The notes under the pieces are model-generated. The model made no database searches. It saw only the letters and a program-made list of their open reading frames with translations, and was not told the origin of the DNA. A DNA stretch of 64,000 nucleotides, taken from assembly GCA_944336975.1 (NCBI GenBank), contig CALVLH010000002.1, positions 62,001 to 126,000 of the forward strand, read 5' to 3'. The stretch comes from an uncultured Clostridia bacterium (GTDB lineage Bacteria > Bacillota > Clostridia > Christensenellales > Borkfalkiaceae). The translations under genes and the position numbers were made by a program. This document shows, piece by piece, positions 41,799-49,446 of this stretch (position 1 is the first letter of the stretch; each line of letters opens with the position of its first letter).

Positions 41799-42862
41799 AT
41801 TCCCCTCCCCGCGCTTTCAAAGAATGCGTCCAACTCGTCGAACAGCGCGTCGTCCGTCTCGGAAAGCGCGATCCGCTCCTCCCTTCCGATGGGCGCGTAA
41901 AATTCCTCTTCCGCGCGCTTGTTGACGAACATCCCGTAAGTGTCCGTCGCCGCGTGGAAGCGGGTATCCTGCACGCGGTTGCGCTCACAGCCCCTTTCGC
42001 TCAGCCAGCCGTTAAGATGCGTTCTTCCGGGCAACAGGCGGAAGCGCACCCGCGCCCCCTCTCCTTCCAGCGCGGCGCGGCGGGCATATACGGACGCCCC
42101 GTCCGCGCGGATGACCTCGTCGTATTCGGAATGCAGGATATAAAATCGGGTGTCCTTTGCCTTGCGGATCCCCTTTTCCGCGGTGCGGTACATCCCCGTG
42201 CCGAAGCGCAAAAACTGCATGAGCCGCAACGGGGGATAGACGAAACGCGCGAAGTCCACCGACGCGCTCGCCGTGCTCTCGAAGAGCATACGGCAGGGAT
42301 CGTTGAATCCCGAAAGGCTGACGACGCCGCGCACCCGCGGGTGCGGCGCGAGACAGAACACCGCGCAGACGGCATAGCCGCCCCAGCTGTGCCCGTACAG
42401 ATAAAAATCCAACCCCGAAAACGACGGTTCTTTCTCCGCATACGAAAGCACGCGGTCGAGATCGATCGCCGATTGCGGCAACCCCCTCTGCGTGTTCCCC
42501 GAAGAATTTCCGCTCCCGACCGCGTCGTAGAGCAGGACGGCGTACCCGCGCGAAAGAAAGGCGCGCGCGGTGCCGAAATACCCCTCCCCGCGGTCGCGGA
42601 TCCCGTGCGACAGGATGACCAGCCCCTTTTCCCGTTCCGCCCGCATGAGATAGGCGGCGAGCCGCTTCTTCCTGCCGTAGGGGATGAATCTCCGCTCGAC
42701 GGATATTTCGGGAACGTCGGAAAAGAGCACGGTGCGGGAATGGGTGTGGTCCGCGCGATGATACAGCAGGCGGAACACGATCCCGACCGTGAGCATACAT
42801 ACGAGAAAATACAAAACGACGGGCACCGCGATCGCGATCGCCGTCCATAGCAAGATCTTCAC
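41777..42862 (-). CDS. Membrane-anchored alpha/beta hydrolase
   Basis: A 361-residue protein with one N-terminal membrane helix (ILLWTAIAIAVPVVLYFLV) and a large alpha/beta hydrolase domain on the outer side. LVILSHGIRDRGEGYFGTARAF is the oxyanion and lid start, YGHSWGGYA carries the nucleophile serine, HSEYDEVI the likely catalytic acid and RTHLNGW the histidine. Substrates may be esters or peptides; none can be named. GTG 42862 is preceded by AAAAGGAGGGGAC. It is the first gene before the small acidic protein and the HAD phosphatase. Confidence 0.9.
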   Translation of the reverse strand: MKILLWTAIAIAVPVVLYFLVCMLTVGIVFRLLYHRADHTHSRTVLFSDVPEISVERRFIPYGRKKRLAAYLMRAEREKGLVILSHGIRDRGEGYFGTARAFLSRGYAVLLYDAVGSGNSSGNTQRGLPQSAIDLDRVLSYAEKEPSFSGLDFYLYGHSWGGYAVCAVFCLAPHPRVRGVVSLSGFNDPCRMLFESTASASVDFARFVYPPLRLMQFLRFGTGMYRTAEKGIRKAKDTRFYILHSEYDEVIRADGASVYARRAALEGEGARVRFRLLPGRTHLNGWLSERGCERNRVQDTRFHAATDTYGMFVNKRAEEEFYAPIGREERIALSETDDALFDELDAFFESAGRGICPNTIS

Positions 42863-42986
42863 GTCCCCTCCTTTTCGCCCGCGGACGAGCACCGCTCCTT
42901 GCCTTGCGGCAACGGACGATTTTTTGTTTCACTCTTTACAATTTGTCCTGCGCCGATTCCCGTGAAACTGCGCTTTGCGCCCCTCG

Positions 42987-43172
42987 TTTTCCACAGCGCT
43001 CCCCGCCCTTTGCTTCCGGAATCCCGCAAACTATCCACAAAAAATGTGCGGTATGTCGATAACCCGCCGCTTTTTTTGTCGGATTTCGTCTGAATATATG
43101 CGGATTTTTCGTATAATCGAAAAAGTTATCCACAAACGTGTGGAAAAACGCTGTGGATAACCGTGTGGACAA
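42987..43172. promoter_or_regulatory. DnaA-box cluster (possible origin or DnaA-regulatory locus)
   Basis: Seven near-consensus DnaA boxes in 186 bp: TTTTCCACA 42987, CTATCCACA 43031, TGTCGATAA 43054, TTATCCACA 43126, TGTGGAAAA 43139, TGTGGATAA 43152 and TGTGGACAA 43164. The last four are spaced 12-13 bp apart and two are perfect. Between the two groups lies a relatively AT-rich stretch (43063-43125). This fills the 336-base gap between the DUF4250 gene and the hydrolase. It resembles an oriC, but dnaA is not here and most genes on both sides point the same way, so a DnaA titration or regulatory site is also likely. Confidence 0.75.
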
Positions 43173-43198
43173 CTTTTCTGTTTTATGAGCGCCGCCGT

Positions 43199-43375
43199 TC
43201 AGCAGAAGCGGCGGGCAGTCTCGTCGTAGCGGTATCCGAGCCGTGCGAGCCGCGTTTCGATCTCGTCGCGATCCCACTCCATGTCGTCGCACAGCTCGTC
43301 CAGCGTGACGCCGCCGTCGCGCAGTTTCATGTTGACCAGGCTGAGAAGCATCGCGCCGTCCTGAGGCAGTTGCAT
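43199..43375 (-). CDS. DUF4250 protein
   Basis: A 58-residue protein. MLLSLVNMKLRDGGVTLDEL and IETRLARLGYRYDE match the small DUF4250 family, widespread in Clostridia, probably a helix-turn-helix-like fold of unknown function. RBS GGAGGGGATC, 10 bases after the cytidylate-kinase-like gene, so it is the second gene of that operon. Confidence 0.9.
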   Translation of the reverse strand: MQLPQDGAMLLSLVNMKLRDGGVTLDELCDDMEWDRDEIETRLARLGYRYDETARRFC

Positions 43376-43385
43376 GATCCCCTCC

Positions 43386-44003
43386 TTATCCGCGCTCGAA
43401 CCAGCGCACCGCGTATTCCGCGACCGCGAACGTGAGCTGTTTGATGTTCCAGCCCGTCGTGTTGACGATGAGATGATAGTTCCCGCGGTCGCCCCACTTC
43501 GCGTCCGTGATCATCTCGCGCAGTTTGGCGCGGTTTTTATCGATGGAGCGGATCTTGCGCGCCATCTGTTTGTCGGTGAGATGTTCGTCCTTGTCCGCGC
43601 GTTCGCGGCAACGCTGCAATTTGGACGCGGCGTCCGCGCACACGAAGATGTTGAGCGGGGAATATTCGCGCAGGATGACGTCCGCGTTTCTGCCGACGAT
43701 CACGCAGTCGCGCCCCGCCTTCGCGATGCTCTCGATCACCTTGCGCTGTTCGAGCAGTAAGCCCGTATGTGCGCTCTGCACGGCATAATATGCCGAAAAG
43801 GAATGCTTGAACGTGAGCGGAATGGTGTGCCAGGCAAAATGCCCGAGCTCCTGCTCGACGTACGTCTCGTTGAGCCCGCAGTTTTTGGCGATCTCGGTGA
43901 CGATCTCGCGATCGTAATAGTCGAACCCGAGCACGTCCGAAAGGCGCTTGCCGAGTTCCCTGCCGCCGCTTCCGAATTCGCGGCTGATGGTGATGATCTT
44001 CAT
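43386..44003 (-). CDS. Cytidylate kinase-like protein
   Basis: A 205-residue P-loop kinase of the cytidylate-kinase-like (AAA_26) family. ITISREFGSGGRELGKRLSD is the nucleotide-binding loop, VGRNADVIL follows, and a lid-like RERADKDEHLTDKQMARKIRSIDK segment is present. This family is common in Clostridia beside the true Cmk, and its substrate is not settled. It has a consensus promoter (44034-44062) and precedes the DUF4250 gene. Confidence 0.92.
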   Translation of the reverse strand: MKIITISREFGSGGRELGKRLSDVLGFDYYDREIVTEIAKNCGLNETYVEQELGHFAWHTIPLTFKHSFSAYYAVQSAHTGLLLEQRKVIESIAKAGRDCVIVGRNADVILREYSPLNIFVCADAASKLQRCRERADKDEHLTDKQMARKIRSIDKNRAKLREMITDAKWGDRGNYHLIVNTTGWNIKQLTFAVAEYAVRWFERG

Positions 44004-44033
44004 TCCCCCGCCTCCGTGTTGCGATTATGAGAT

Positions 44034-44062
44034 ATTATAGTACAAAGCGGGCGCGATGTCAA
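44034..44062 (-). promoter_or_regulatory. Promoter of the cytidylate-kinase-like operon
   Basis: On the minus strand TTGACA (44062-44057), 17 bp, TATAAT (44039-44034). The remaining bases to 44320 hold only the opposite promoter. Confidence 0.9.
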
Positions 44063-44253
44063 GACCGCCTGCCGATTTTTCGCGCGATTTTCGCCGTTCC
44101 GCTCCTCCGCGCCGACGGGAAATACGCCCGTTTTTCTGTCCGCCTTGCTGTTTTTTTGCGCGTTTTTGCCCTTGTTTTGCGATTTTTCTCGCCTTTTCCT
44201 CCTTGAATGGCGTATTTTTCCGCCTCTGCCAGAATCCCACCTGCGTTTTTTCC

Positions 44254-44283
44254 TTGCGCGGACGCATAATTCTCTGTTATCCT
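44254..44283 (+). promoter_or_regulatory. Promoter of the NlpC/P60 lipoprotein gene
   Basis: TTGCGC (44254-44259), 18 bp, TATCCT (44278-44283); moderate match. The ATG is preceded by AAAAGGACGG. Confidence 0.45.
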
Positions 44284-44320
44284 GTGATCGTGAAACGATA
44301 AAAAAGGACGGTAAACTACC

Positions 44321-45157
44321 ATGAAAAAACTTGTAATATTGGCGGCTTCCGCTTTTCTGCTATCTTCCGCATTGCTTTTTTCCGCGTGCGGCCCCGCGGA
44401 GGACGCGGGAGCGCTTCCCGACGCGGGCGAGGAAGATCTTCTCCCCGACCTGCCCGAAGAAACGCCCGAACGCCCCGAGGACGAGGAGCAGGAAACGCCC
44501 GAAGAACCCGAGAAAGAGATCCGCGCACAGTATATCTACGTCAACTACAACGGGCTCAACGTGCGGGCGGGCGCAGGTACCGGCTACACCTCGCTCGGGA
44601 CGGTGGAAAGCGACATCCTGCTCAAATATGTAGGCAGGACGGGGAATTGGTACGAAACGGTGTTCAAAAACCGCACCGCATACATCAGCGCGAACGAAAT
44701 ATACACCTCCGTCACCCTGCTCGACAAGGGGGAAACGGACGTGGAAAACGTCATCGAACAGGGACTGCGCATGATGGGCGTACCCTACGTCTACGGCGCG
44801 GTGCGCCTGCACGACGGCAAGGGGAATTTCATCAAGGGCTTCACCATCAAGCAATTCGACTGCTCTTCTCTTATGCAATACATCTTTTATCAGGGCGCGG
44901 GCGTCCTGCTCAACACGACGACGCGCACGCAGGTCGTGCAGGGCAGAGAAGTGCCCCGCACGGAGATCCGCCGCGGCGACCTGCTCTTCTTCACCAACGC
45001 TTCCCGCTATCACAATACGGGCGTGGAGCGCATCGGGCACGTCGCCCTCTATCTCGGAAACAACTATATTCTGCACACCGCGTCCGATTACGCGAAGGTG
45101 GAACAGATCTCCGCGAAGCGTTGGAGCTATTTCGTCAGCGCGCGCAGGATGCTCTGA
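44321..45157 (+). CDS. Lipoprotein with SH3 and NlpC/P60 hydrolase domains
   Basis: A 278-residue lipoprotein. The signal ends in LLFSAC (lipobox, cysteine near residue 23). An acidic proline-rich linker follows (about residues 25-68), then a bacterial SH3 domain (YVNYNGLNVRAGAGTGYTSLG, about 70-135) and an NlpC/P60 peptidase domain (about 145-278) with FDCSSLMQYIFY (catalytic cysteine), GHVALYLG (histidine) and a later polar residue. It probably cleaves cell wall peptide stems at the outer face of the membrane. Confidence 0.95.
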   Translation: MKKLVILAASAFLLSSALLFSACGPAEDAGALPDAGEEDLLPDLPEETPERPEDEEQETPEEPEKEIRAQYIYVNYNGLNVRAGAGTGYTSLGTVESDILLKYVGRTGNWYETVFKNRTAYISANEIYTSVTLLDKGETDVENVIEQGLRMMGVPYVYGAVRLHDGKGNFIKGFTIKQFDCSSLMQYIFYQGAGVLLNTTTRTQVVQGREVPRTEIRRGDLLFFTNASRYHNTGVERIGHVALYLGNNYILHTASDYAKVEQISAKRWSYFVSARRML

Positions 45158-45163
45158 TTTTCC

Positions 45164-45192
45164 TTGCGCCGCGCGGGAAAACGTGATATAAT
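45164..45192 (+). promoter_or_regulatory. Leaderless promoter of the PHP phosphatase gene
   Basis: TTGCGC (45164-45169), 17 bp, TATAAT (45187-45192), six bases, ATG 45199. No ribosome site. Confidence 0.75.
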
Positions 45193-45198
45193 GCGGCT

Positions 45199-46035
45199 AT
45201 GATACTCACAGACGTACACGTTCATACCGCTTTTTCCGCCGACGGAGAGAGCACGCTCGAAGAAACCGTCGCCGCCGCCCGCGCAAAGGGACTGCGCGTG
45301 CTCGGCGTATCCGAACACTTCGATTACGATTATCTCGCCGCGGGCGTGCTCGCCGAGGGCAAGCCCATCCCCTATACGGACGCGGAAGCGTACTTTTCCC
45401 GTATCCGCCGCCTGCAGGCGCGGGAAGCGGAACGCGGCGAACTGCGCCTTCTCGCGGGCGGGGAATACGGGTTCGCTCCCCTGGCGCAGTGTTTTGACCT
45501 GTATGAAGAACTCAACCGCACGCATCGCCCCGATTTCGTGGTCAACAGCGTGCATACCTGCGACGGATACGATTGCTATTTCGGCGAATATTTTGCGGGC
45601 AAGAGCAAGCGCGACGCCTATCTCGCCTATCTGGACCGCGTGCGCGAGAGCTTGGACGCGCCCTATCGTTACGACATCGTGGGACACATCGGCTATGTCG
45701 CGCGCAACGCGCCCTATCCCGATCCCGTCCTGCGCTATGAGGAATTTGCCGACGTCATCGACGACATCCTCAAAACGGTGATCGTGCGGCGCAAGATCTT
45801 GGAAGTGAACACCTCTTCCCGCACGGCGGGAACGCCCTTCCTCCCCGGCGCGGACATCCTGACGCGCTATTTCGAACTGGGCGGCAGGGAGATCTCTTTT
45901 GCCTCCGACGCGCACCGCGCGGACGCGCTCGCTCGCGGGCGGGAGACGGCGGTCGCCGCGCTCCGCACGATCGGCTTTACCTGTCTGAGCGTGCCCGACG
46001 GAGAAGAACGTTTTTTCGTTTCCCTGGAAGAATAA
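45199..46035 (+). CDS. PHP-domain phosphatase (histidinol-phosphatase type)
   Basis: A 278-residue PHP protein. TDVHVHTAFSADGESTLEE (metal histidines), GVSEHFDYDY, GGEYGF, VNSVHTCDGYDCYFGEYF, DIVGHIGYVARN and ASDAHRADALARGRE supply the trinuclear metal ligands of the HisK-type family. It would dephosphorylate histidinol phosphate or a similar monoester; there are no other his genes here, so the pathway is uncertain. The ATG is six bases after TATAAT, without Shine-Dalgarno sequence, so the mRNA is probably leaderless. Confidence 0.9.
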   Translation: MILTDVHVHTAFSADGESTLEETVAAARAKGLRVLGVSEHFDYDYLAAGVLAEGKPIPYTDAEAYFSRIRRLQAREAERGELRLLAGGEYGFAPLAQCFDLYEELNRTHRPDFVVNSVHTCDGYDCYFGEYFAGKSKRDAYLAYLDRVRESLDAPYRYDIVGHIGYVARNAPYPDPVLRYEEFADVIDDILKTVIVRRKILEVNTSSRTAGTPFLPGADILTRYFELGGREISFASDAHRADALARGRETAVAALRTIGFTCLSVPDGEERFFVSLEE

Positions 46036-46041
46036 AAACGC

Positions 46042-46073
46042 GCCGCCCCGTCCGTTCGGACGGGGCGGCTTTT
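46042..46073 (+). terminator. Terminator of the PHP gene
   Basis: A 12-bp stem GCCGCCCCGTCC/GGACGGGGCGGC with GTTC loop and TTTT. Confidence 0.92.
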
Positions 46074-46115
46074 CGTTCGGATCGCTTCAAAACGAGACCG
46101 TTTCCCCTCGCTTCG

Positions 46116-46149
46116 AAAACGCGCCCGCGGCTTGCCGCGGGCGCGTTTT
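46116..46149 (-). terminator. Terminator of the plsC-Imm5 operon
   Basis: A 15-bp stem AAAACGCGCCCGCGG with its complement, CTTG loop; TTTT on the minus strand. It begins at the stop codon of the Imm5-like gene. Confidence 0.88.
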
Positions 46150-46676
46150 CAGACGATGAATTTTGCCCAGATCTCCCCCGCGCGGTCGCGCGAAGCAAAT
46201 TTGTTCAGGCGCGCGACGTATTCCTCCGTGCGGGCGGCGATCGCAGTTCCCCCTTCTTCCGCGCCGAAGCGAAGCGCAAGCGCGGTCAGTTCATAGACGG
46301 GAAGCCCCATGGCATGGCGCACCGTATGCACGACCGAACAGCCCTGTCCTACCGCGTGACACAGCGCGGCGTCCGCCGCGTTTCCGCATTCCCGCGCAAG
46401 CGCGTGACAGGCGAGGATCTCCCGCCGCGCCGACGGCATGGTGATCTCTCCCGCCGCCCAGGTCCGGGCCGCGAAAACGGCGCGGAACGGCTCGTCCCCG
46501 CACGGGGCGAGCGAGCGCGCGATCTCCTCCGCGAACGAGAGCGCCCACAGCGTAATCGTGCGGCAGTCTGCGTCCTCGAGCCGAAGCGCGAGCGGGAGCA
46601 GACATTCGTCCTGCGGGGAAAAGAGGATGCGATTGCCCCGTTTCAGGCGCGCCTGCGCGCTTACGGGCAGTCTCAT
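46149..46676 (-). CDS. Imm5-like putative immunity protein
   Basis: A 175-residue helical protein. TITLWALSFAEEIARSL, RAVFAARTWAAGEITMPSARR, ACHALARECGNAADAA and GQGCSVVHTVRHAMGLP resemble the helical repeats of proteins annotated as putative immunity protein (Imm5 family) from polymorphic toxin systems. No toxin gene lies nearby. The ATG overlaps the plsC stop (ATGA), so it is translated with the acyltransferase; this suggests a housekeeping use rather than a mobile immunity cassette. Confidence 0.75.
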   Translation of the reverse strand: MRLPVSAQARLKRGNRILFSPQDECLLPLALRLEDADCRTITLWALSFAEEIARSLAPCGDEPFRAVFAARTWAAGEITMPSARREILACHALARECGNAADAALCHAVGQGCSVVHTVRHAMGLPVYELTALALRFGAEEGGTAIAARTEEYVARLNKFASRDRAGEIWAKFIV

Positions 46677-47485
46677 CCCTTTTCCTTTGCGGCCCGAACG
46701 CACTCTTCGTAGACGAGCGGCTTTGCGTACGCCTTCTCATATACCTCTTTCCACGCTCTTTCCGCCTCCGATTTCATCTTGGCGATCCGCGCCTCGCGCG
46801 GGAGCGTCTCGTCGGGATAGATCGCGGGGCAGATGTTGATGCGGAGCCTGCGGATCATCCCCCGTTTCGTCTTGCGGAAGGTGCAAAAGACGGGGACGAC
46901 GGGCACGCCGAACTTGACCGCATGGTAGAACGCGCCCTCCTTCATGGGACGCGGCTTCTGATACGCCACCCACATCGCCTGTTCCGCGTAAAAATTGACG
47001 ATTTTTCCCTCTTTGAACAACTTGTCCATATACCGCCAGAGATTGCGCGTCGCCGATAGATTGGGGCTGAGGGGAAGCAGCTTGCCGTGGCGCAAAAACG
47101 CGCCCCCGATCCCCGTCTTGTTGTTCCAGGGCGCAACGGTATGCCAGGTGCGGAAATGCCCCGTCGCCTGACGGATGAACAGCGTGTCGAGATAGGAAAA
47201 ATGGTTGCACACGCTGATCGCGCCCTTCCCCTTGAGGGGTTTGAGATTTTCCTTTCCCGTTACGCGCGCCCCGTATCCCAAGCGGATATACAGCGGGCCG
47301 AGCACGCGGAGCGCGCCGCACAAAAGCGCCGTCACCGCGCGATGGAAGGCGTTCTGCTCATATCTGAACGTTGCGTCGGGGATGCTCCAATTATGCCCGA
47401 ACGGAATATAATCGTAATCGAACCTGCGATGGCGTTCCAGCGTGCGCTGAATGCCCTCGCGCTTTTGTAAAACGGAACTCTTCAC
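46673..47485 (-). CDS. Lysophospholipid acyltransferase (PlsC type)
   Basis: A 270-residue acyltransferase. CNHFSYLDTLFIRQA carries the NHxxxxD catalytic motif, FYAEQAMW the glycerol-binding position, and FGVPVVPVFCTF the later conserved block. It would transfer an acyl chain to a lysophospholipid in membrane lipid synthesis. GTG 47485 follows AAAAGGAGAGAAAAC. There is one hydrophobic helix (VTALLCGALRVLGPLYIRL) before the catalytic domain. It heads the operon with the Imm5-like gene. Confidence 0.92.
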   Translation of the reverse strand: MKSSVLQKREGIQRTLERHRRFDYDYIPFGHNWSIPDATFRYEQNAFHRAVTALLCGALRVLGPLYIRLGYGARVTGKENLKPLKGKGAISVCNHFSYLDTLFIRQATGHFRTWHTVAPWNNKTGIGGAFLRHGKLLPLSPNLSATRNLWRYMDKLFKEGKIVNFYAEQAMWVAYQKPRPMKEGAFYHAVKFGVPVVPVFCTFRKTKRGMIRRLRINICPAIYPDETLPREARIAKMKSEAERAWKEVYEKAYAKPLVYEECVRAAKEKG

Positions 47486-47504
47486 GTTTTCTCTCCTTTT
47501 TTTT

Positions 47505-47533
47505 ATTGTATCTTTTTTTCGGAAAGATGTCAA
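47505..47533 (-). promoter_or_regulatory. Promoter of the plsC-type gene
   Basis: On the minus strand TTGACA (47533-47528), 17 bp, TACAAT (47510-47505), 20 bases before the GTG. Confidence 0.88.
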
Positions 47534-47542
47534 GCGGTAAAC

Positions 47543-47580
47543 AGAGGGGCGGGAAGCGCCTGCCGCGCTTCCCGCCCTCT
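47543..47580 (-). terminator. Terminator of the ssb-like gene
   Basis: A 16-bp GC stem AGAGGG(G)CGGGAAGCGC with its complement; the T run on the minus strand is short (TGTTT). Confidence 0.7.
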
Positions 47581-47595
47581 CGCGCACATGTGCGC

Positions 47596-48294
47596 TCAGC
47601 TGTTTTCGTAATGCCCTTCTCCCCCCGACGGCATGGCGTAGAGGTCGAACTCTCCGTCCAGATCGAAATCCTCTTCCGAGTCGAACGCCGCGAGTTTGGA
47701 AACGGATACCTCGTACGCGGTCATGGTGACCGCTTCCGTCTCCGACAGTCGCTTCTGATATTCGCGGCTCTGGATCCTGCCCGAGAGCGCCACGCGGTCG
47801 CCCACGCGCAGGTTCTGCACGAAGCGCGCGTTCCTGCCCCACGCGATGCAGGGGATGTAATCGGACTTGTTGTACGCGCGGTTGACGGCGATGAGCAGAT
47901 CGGCGATCTCGCGGTTGAAGGGCGTCGTGCGGTAGACGGGCGGCTTGCAGATATAGCCCGAGAGCACGATGCTGTTGGGATTGCGCGCGGGAGCCTCTTC
48001 GACGAGTTCGCGCACGAATACGGTGAGCATGAGCCGCGAACGCCCGTTTTCCAACTTGTTGTAGCTGCGGAACTGCCCCAGCGCACTGATGCGGCTGCCT
48101 TTTTTGAGGTCGTTGCCGCGGATGAGCCGCTCGGATATGGTGACGGGAAGGACGTCCGCCTGTCCCGAAAGGCGCATGACCTTGACGAACAGCTCGTAAA
48201 ACCCCTCCCCGTAGATCTCGTGCGAGAAGGTCGCGTCGGAGACGATCTCCCCCGTCACGCACACTTTGTTGTTCTTTTCCGCATTGTTGTTCAT
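47596..48294 (-). CDS. Double-OB-fold single-strand DNA-binding protein
   Basis: A 232-residue protein with two OB-like halves: NNKVCVTGEIVSDATFSHEI-type start (residues 9-100) and NSIVLSGYICKPPVYRTTPF (about 105-205), the latter close to the SSB core with WGRNARFVQNLRVGDRVALSGR. The C-terminal tail is acidic (EEDFDLDGEFDL). Clostridial proteins of this type are annotated as SSB, but a real SSB ends in the DDDIPF tip, which is absent here (it ends GGEGHYENS). It probably binds single-stranded nucleic acid. RBS CGGAGGTACTCT. Monocistronic. Confidence 0.82.
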   Translation of the reverse strand: MNNNAEKNNKVCVTGEIVSDATFSHEIYGEGFYELFVKVMRLSGQADVLPVTISERLIRGNDLKKGSRISALGQFRSYNKLENGRSRLMLTVFVRELVEEAPARNPNSIVLSGYICKPPVYRTTPFNREIADLLIAVNRAYNKSDYIPCIAWGRNARFVQNLRVGDRVALSGRIQSREYQKRLSETEAVTMTAYEVSVSKLAAFDSEEDFDLDGEFDLYAMPSGGEGHYENS

Positions 48295-48315
48295 AGAGTA
48301 CCTCCGATGAGTATT

Positions 48316-49101
48316 TCAGCCGATCTCTCCGGCGGCGCCTTGGGCAAACTGCCGCCCCGCGGGATCGATCGTATAGTTTTCCCTGTAAATCAGCTCTCCC
48401 ACGGGTACAAATTCATACCCCCGCGCGCGGAGCGTGTCGAGGACGATGGGGAGCGCTTCCGCCGTATGCAACCCGTTGTTGTGACAGAGGATGATCGAAC
48501 CGCTCTTCGCGCTGTCCACGATGCGCGAAGCGATGTCGGAAGCGGACAAATCCTTCCAGTCGAGGGAATCCACGTCCCATTGGATCGTGTAAAGCCCCAT
48601 CGCCTGCGCCGTATCCACGAGCAGATCGTCGTAATCGCCGTACGGCGCGCGGAACAGTTCCACCTCTTTGCCCGTGACCGCCTCGATCGCCTGCGCGGAC
48701 GAGCCCAGCTCGGCGCGGATCTCCGCTTCGCTTTGGCGCGACATATACGAATGCGTCGCGCTGTGCGTGCCGATCTCGTGCCCCGCTTCGTCGATCTTTT
48801 TCACGTATTCGGGATACTTTTCCGTCCAGAACTGCACCATGAAAAAGGTCGCCTTCACGCCCGCGGATGCGAGATTTTGCAAAATGGCGTCCGTATGTTC
48901 CGTGCCCCACGCGCAGTCGAAGGAAATGGCGACCTTCTTGTCCTCCCGCTCTACCGAATAGATGGGCAGCGAGCGCTTTCCCGCGCTCATGTAGACTTCC
49001 GCCGCGCCCGTCGCATACGCCGCGCCTCCCGCGGCGAACAAAAACGCCGCCGCGCCGAATACCGCCGCCGCGCGTTTCAGGCGAATCGTGATAAACCGCA
49101 T
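48316..49101 (-). CDS. Polysaccharide deacetylase, PdaB-like
   Basis: A 261-residue secreted or membrane-anchored enzyme with an N-terminal hydrophobic signal (AAAVFGAAAFLFAAGGAAYA). The NodB domain shows AISFDCAWGTEHTDAIL (first aspartate), GTHSATHSYMS (metal histidines), FRAPYGDYDD and ILCHNNGLHTAEALP. Sporulation deacetylases of this type act on cortex peptidoglycan or are needed for spore stability, which fits spmAB. ATG 49101 is reached after AGGTGTTGCG. The start is preferred over upstream in-frame options that lie in the terminator region. Confidence 0.92.
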   Translation of the reverse strand: MRFITIRLKRAAAVFGAAAFLFAAGGAAYATGAAEVYMSAGKRSLPIYSVEREDKKVAISFDCAWGTEHTDAILQNLASAGVKATFFMVQFWTEKYPEYVKKIDEAGHEIGTHSATHSYMSRQSEAEIRAELGSSAQAIEAVTGKEVELFRAPYGDYDDLLVDTAQAMGLYTIQWDVDSLDWKDLSASDIASRIVDSAKSGSIILCHNNGLHTAEALPIVLDTLRARGYEFVPVGELIYRENYTIDPAGRQFAQGAAGEIG

Positions 49102-49226
49102 CGCAACACCTATATGATAAAATATTTTCCGTCGGGGATTTTGGGGGATTTTGCAAGATAAAGCGCTTTTGCGTCGTATCGCTCTCGCGTCCCTTCCCTC
49201 TCCCGCGTTCTTATTGTATGAAAAAA

Positions 49227-49257
49227 AAGCGGGGATAGAACCTCCCCGCTTATTTTT
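49227..49257. terminator. Bidirectional hairpin in the deacetylase-comFC gap
   Basis: AAGCGGGG/CCCCGCTT with a 9-base loop and A/T runs on both sides. Confidence 0.75.
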
Positions 49258-49354
49258 TGCCGCTTCTCTCATCGGGCGGCAATGCGTTTTTTTCTCTGCC
49301 TGTTCCGCGCCCTTCCGCGCCCGATCTTTCTCGCGACCCTCTGCCCGAAGCGCG

Positions 49355-49389
49355 AAAAAGCCGCGCGGCTGTTCGCCGCGCGGCTTTTT
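49355..49389. terminator. Terminator after the comFC-like gene
   Basis: A 15-bp stem AAAAAGCCGCGCGGC/GCCGCGCGGCTTTTT with a 5-base loop. The remainder of the 49102-49446 gap holds an 8-base inverted repeat GGTATGAT/ATCATACC and no clear gene. Confidence 0.9.
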
Positions 49390-49446
49390 CTGTATTTAAC
49401 AGAGGTATGATGAAGGGGGAGTATGAGCGATGCTTCTTTGCTATTA

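Noticed and set aside
42987-43172. Calling this interval oriC outright
   Set aside because: The boxes are convincing, but dnaA/dnaN are absent and gene direction does not diverge here; it is reported as a DnaA-box cluster instead.
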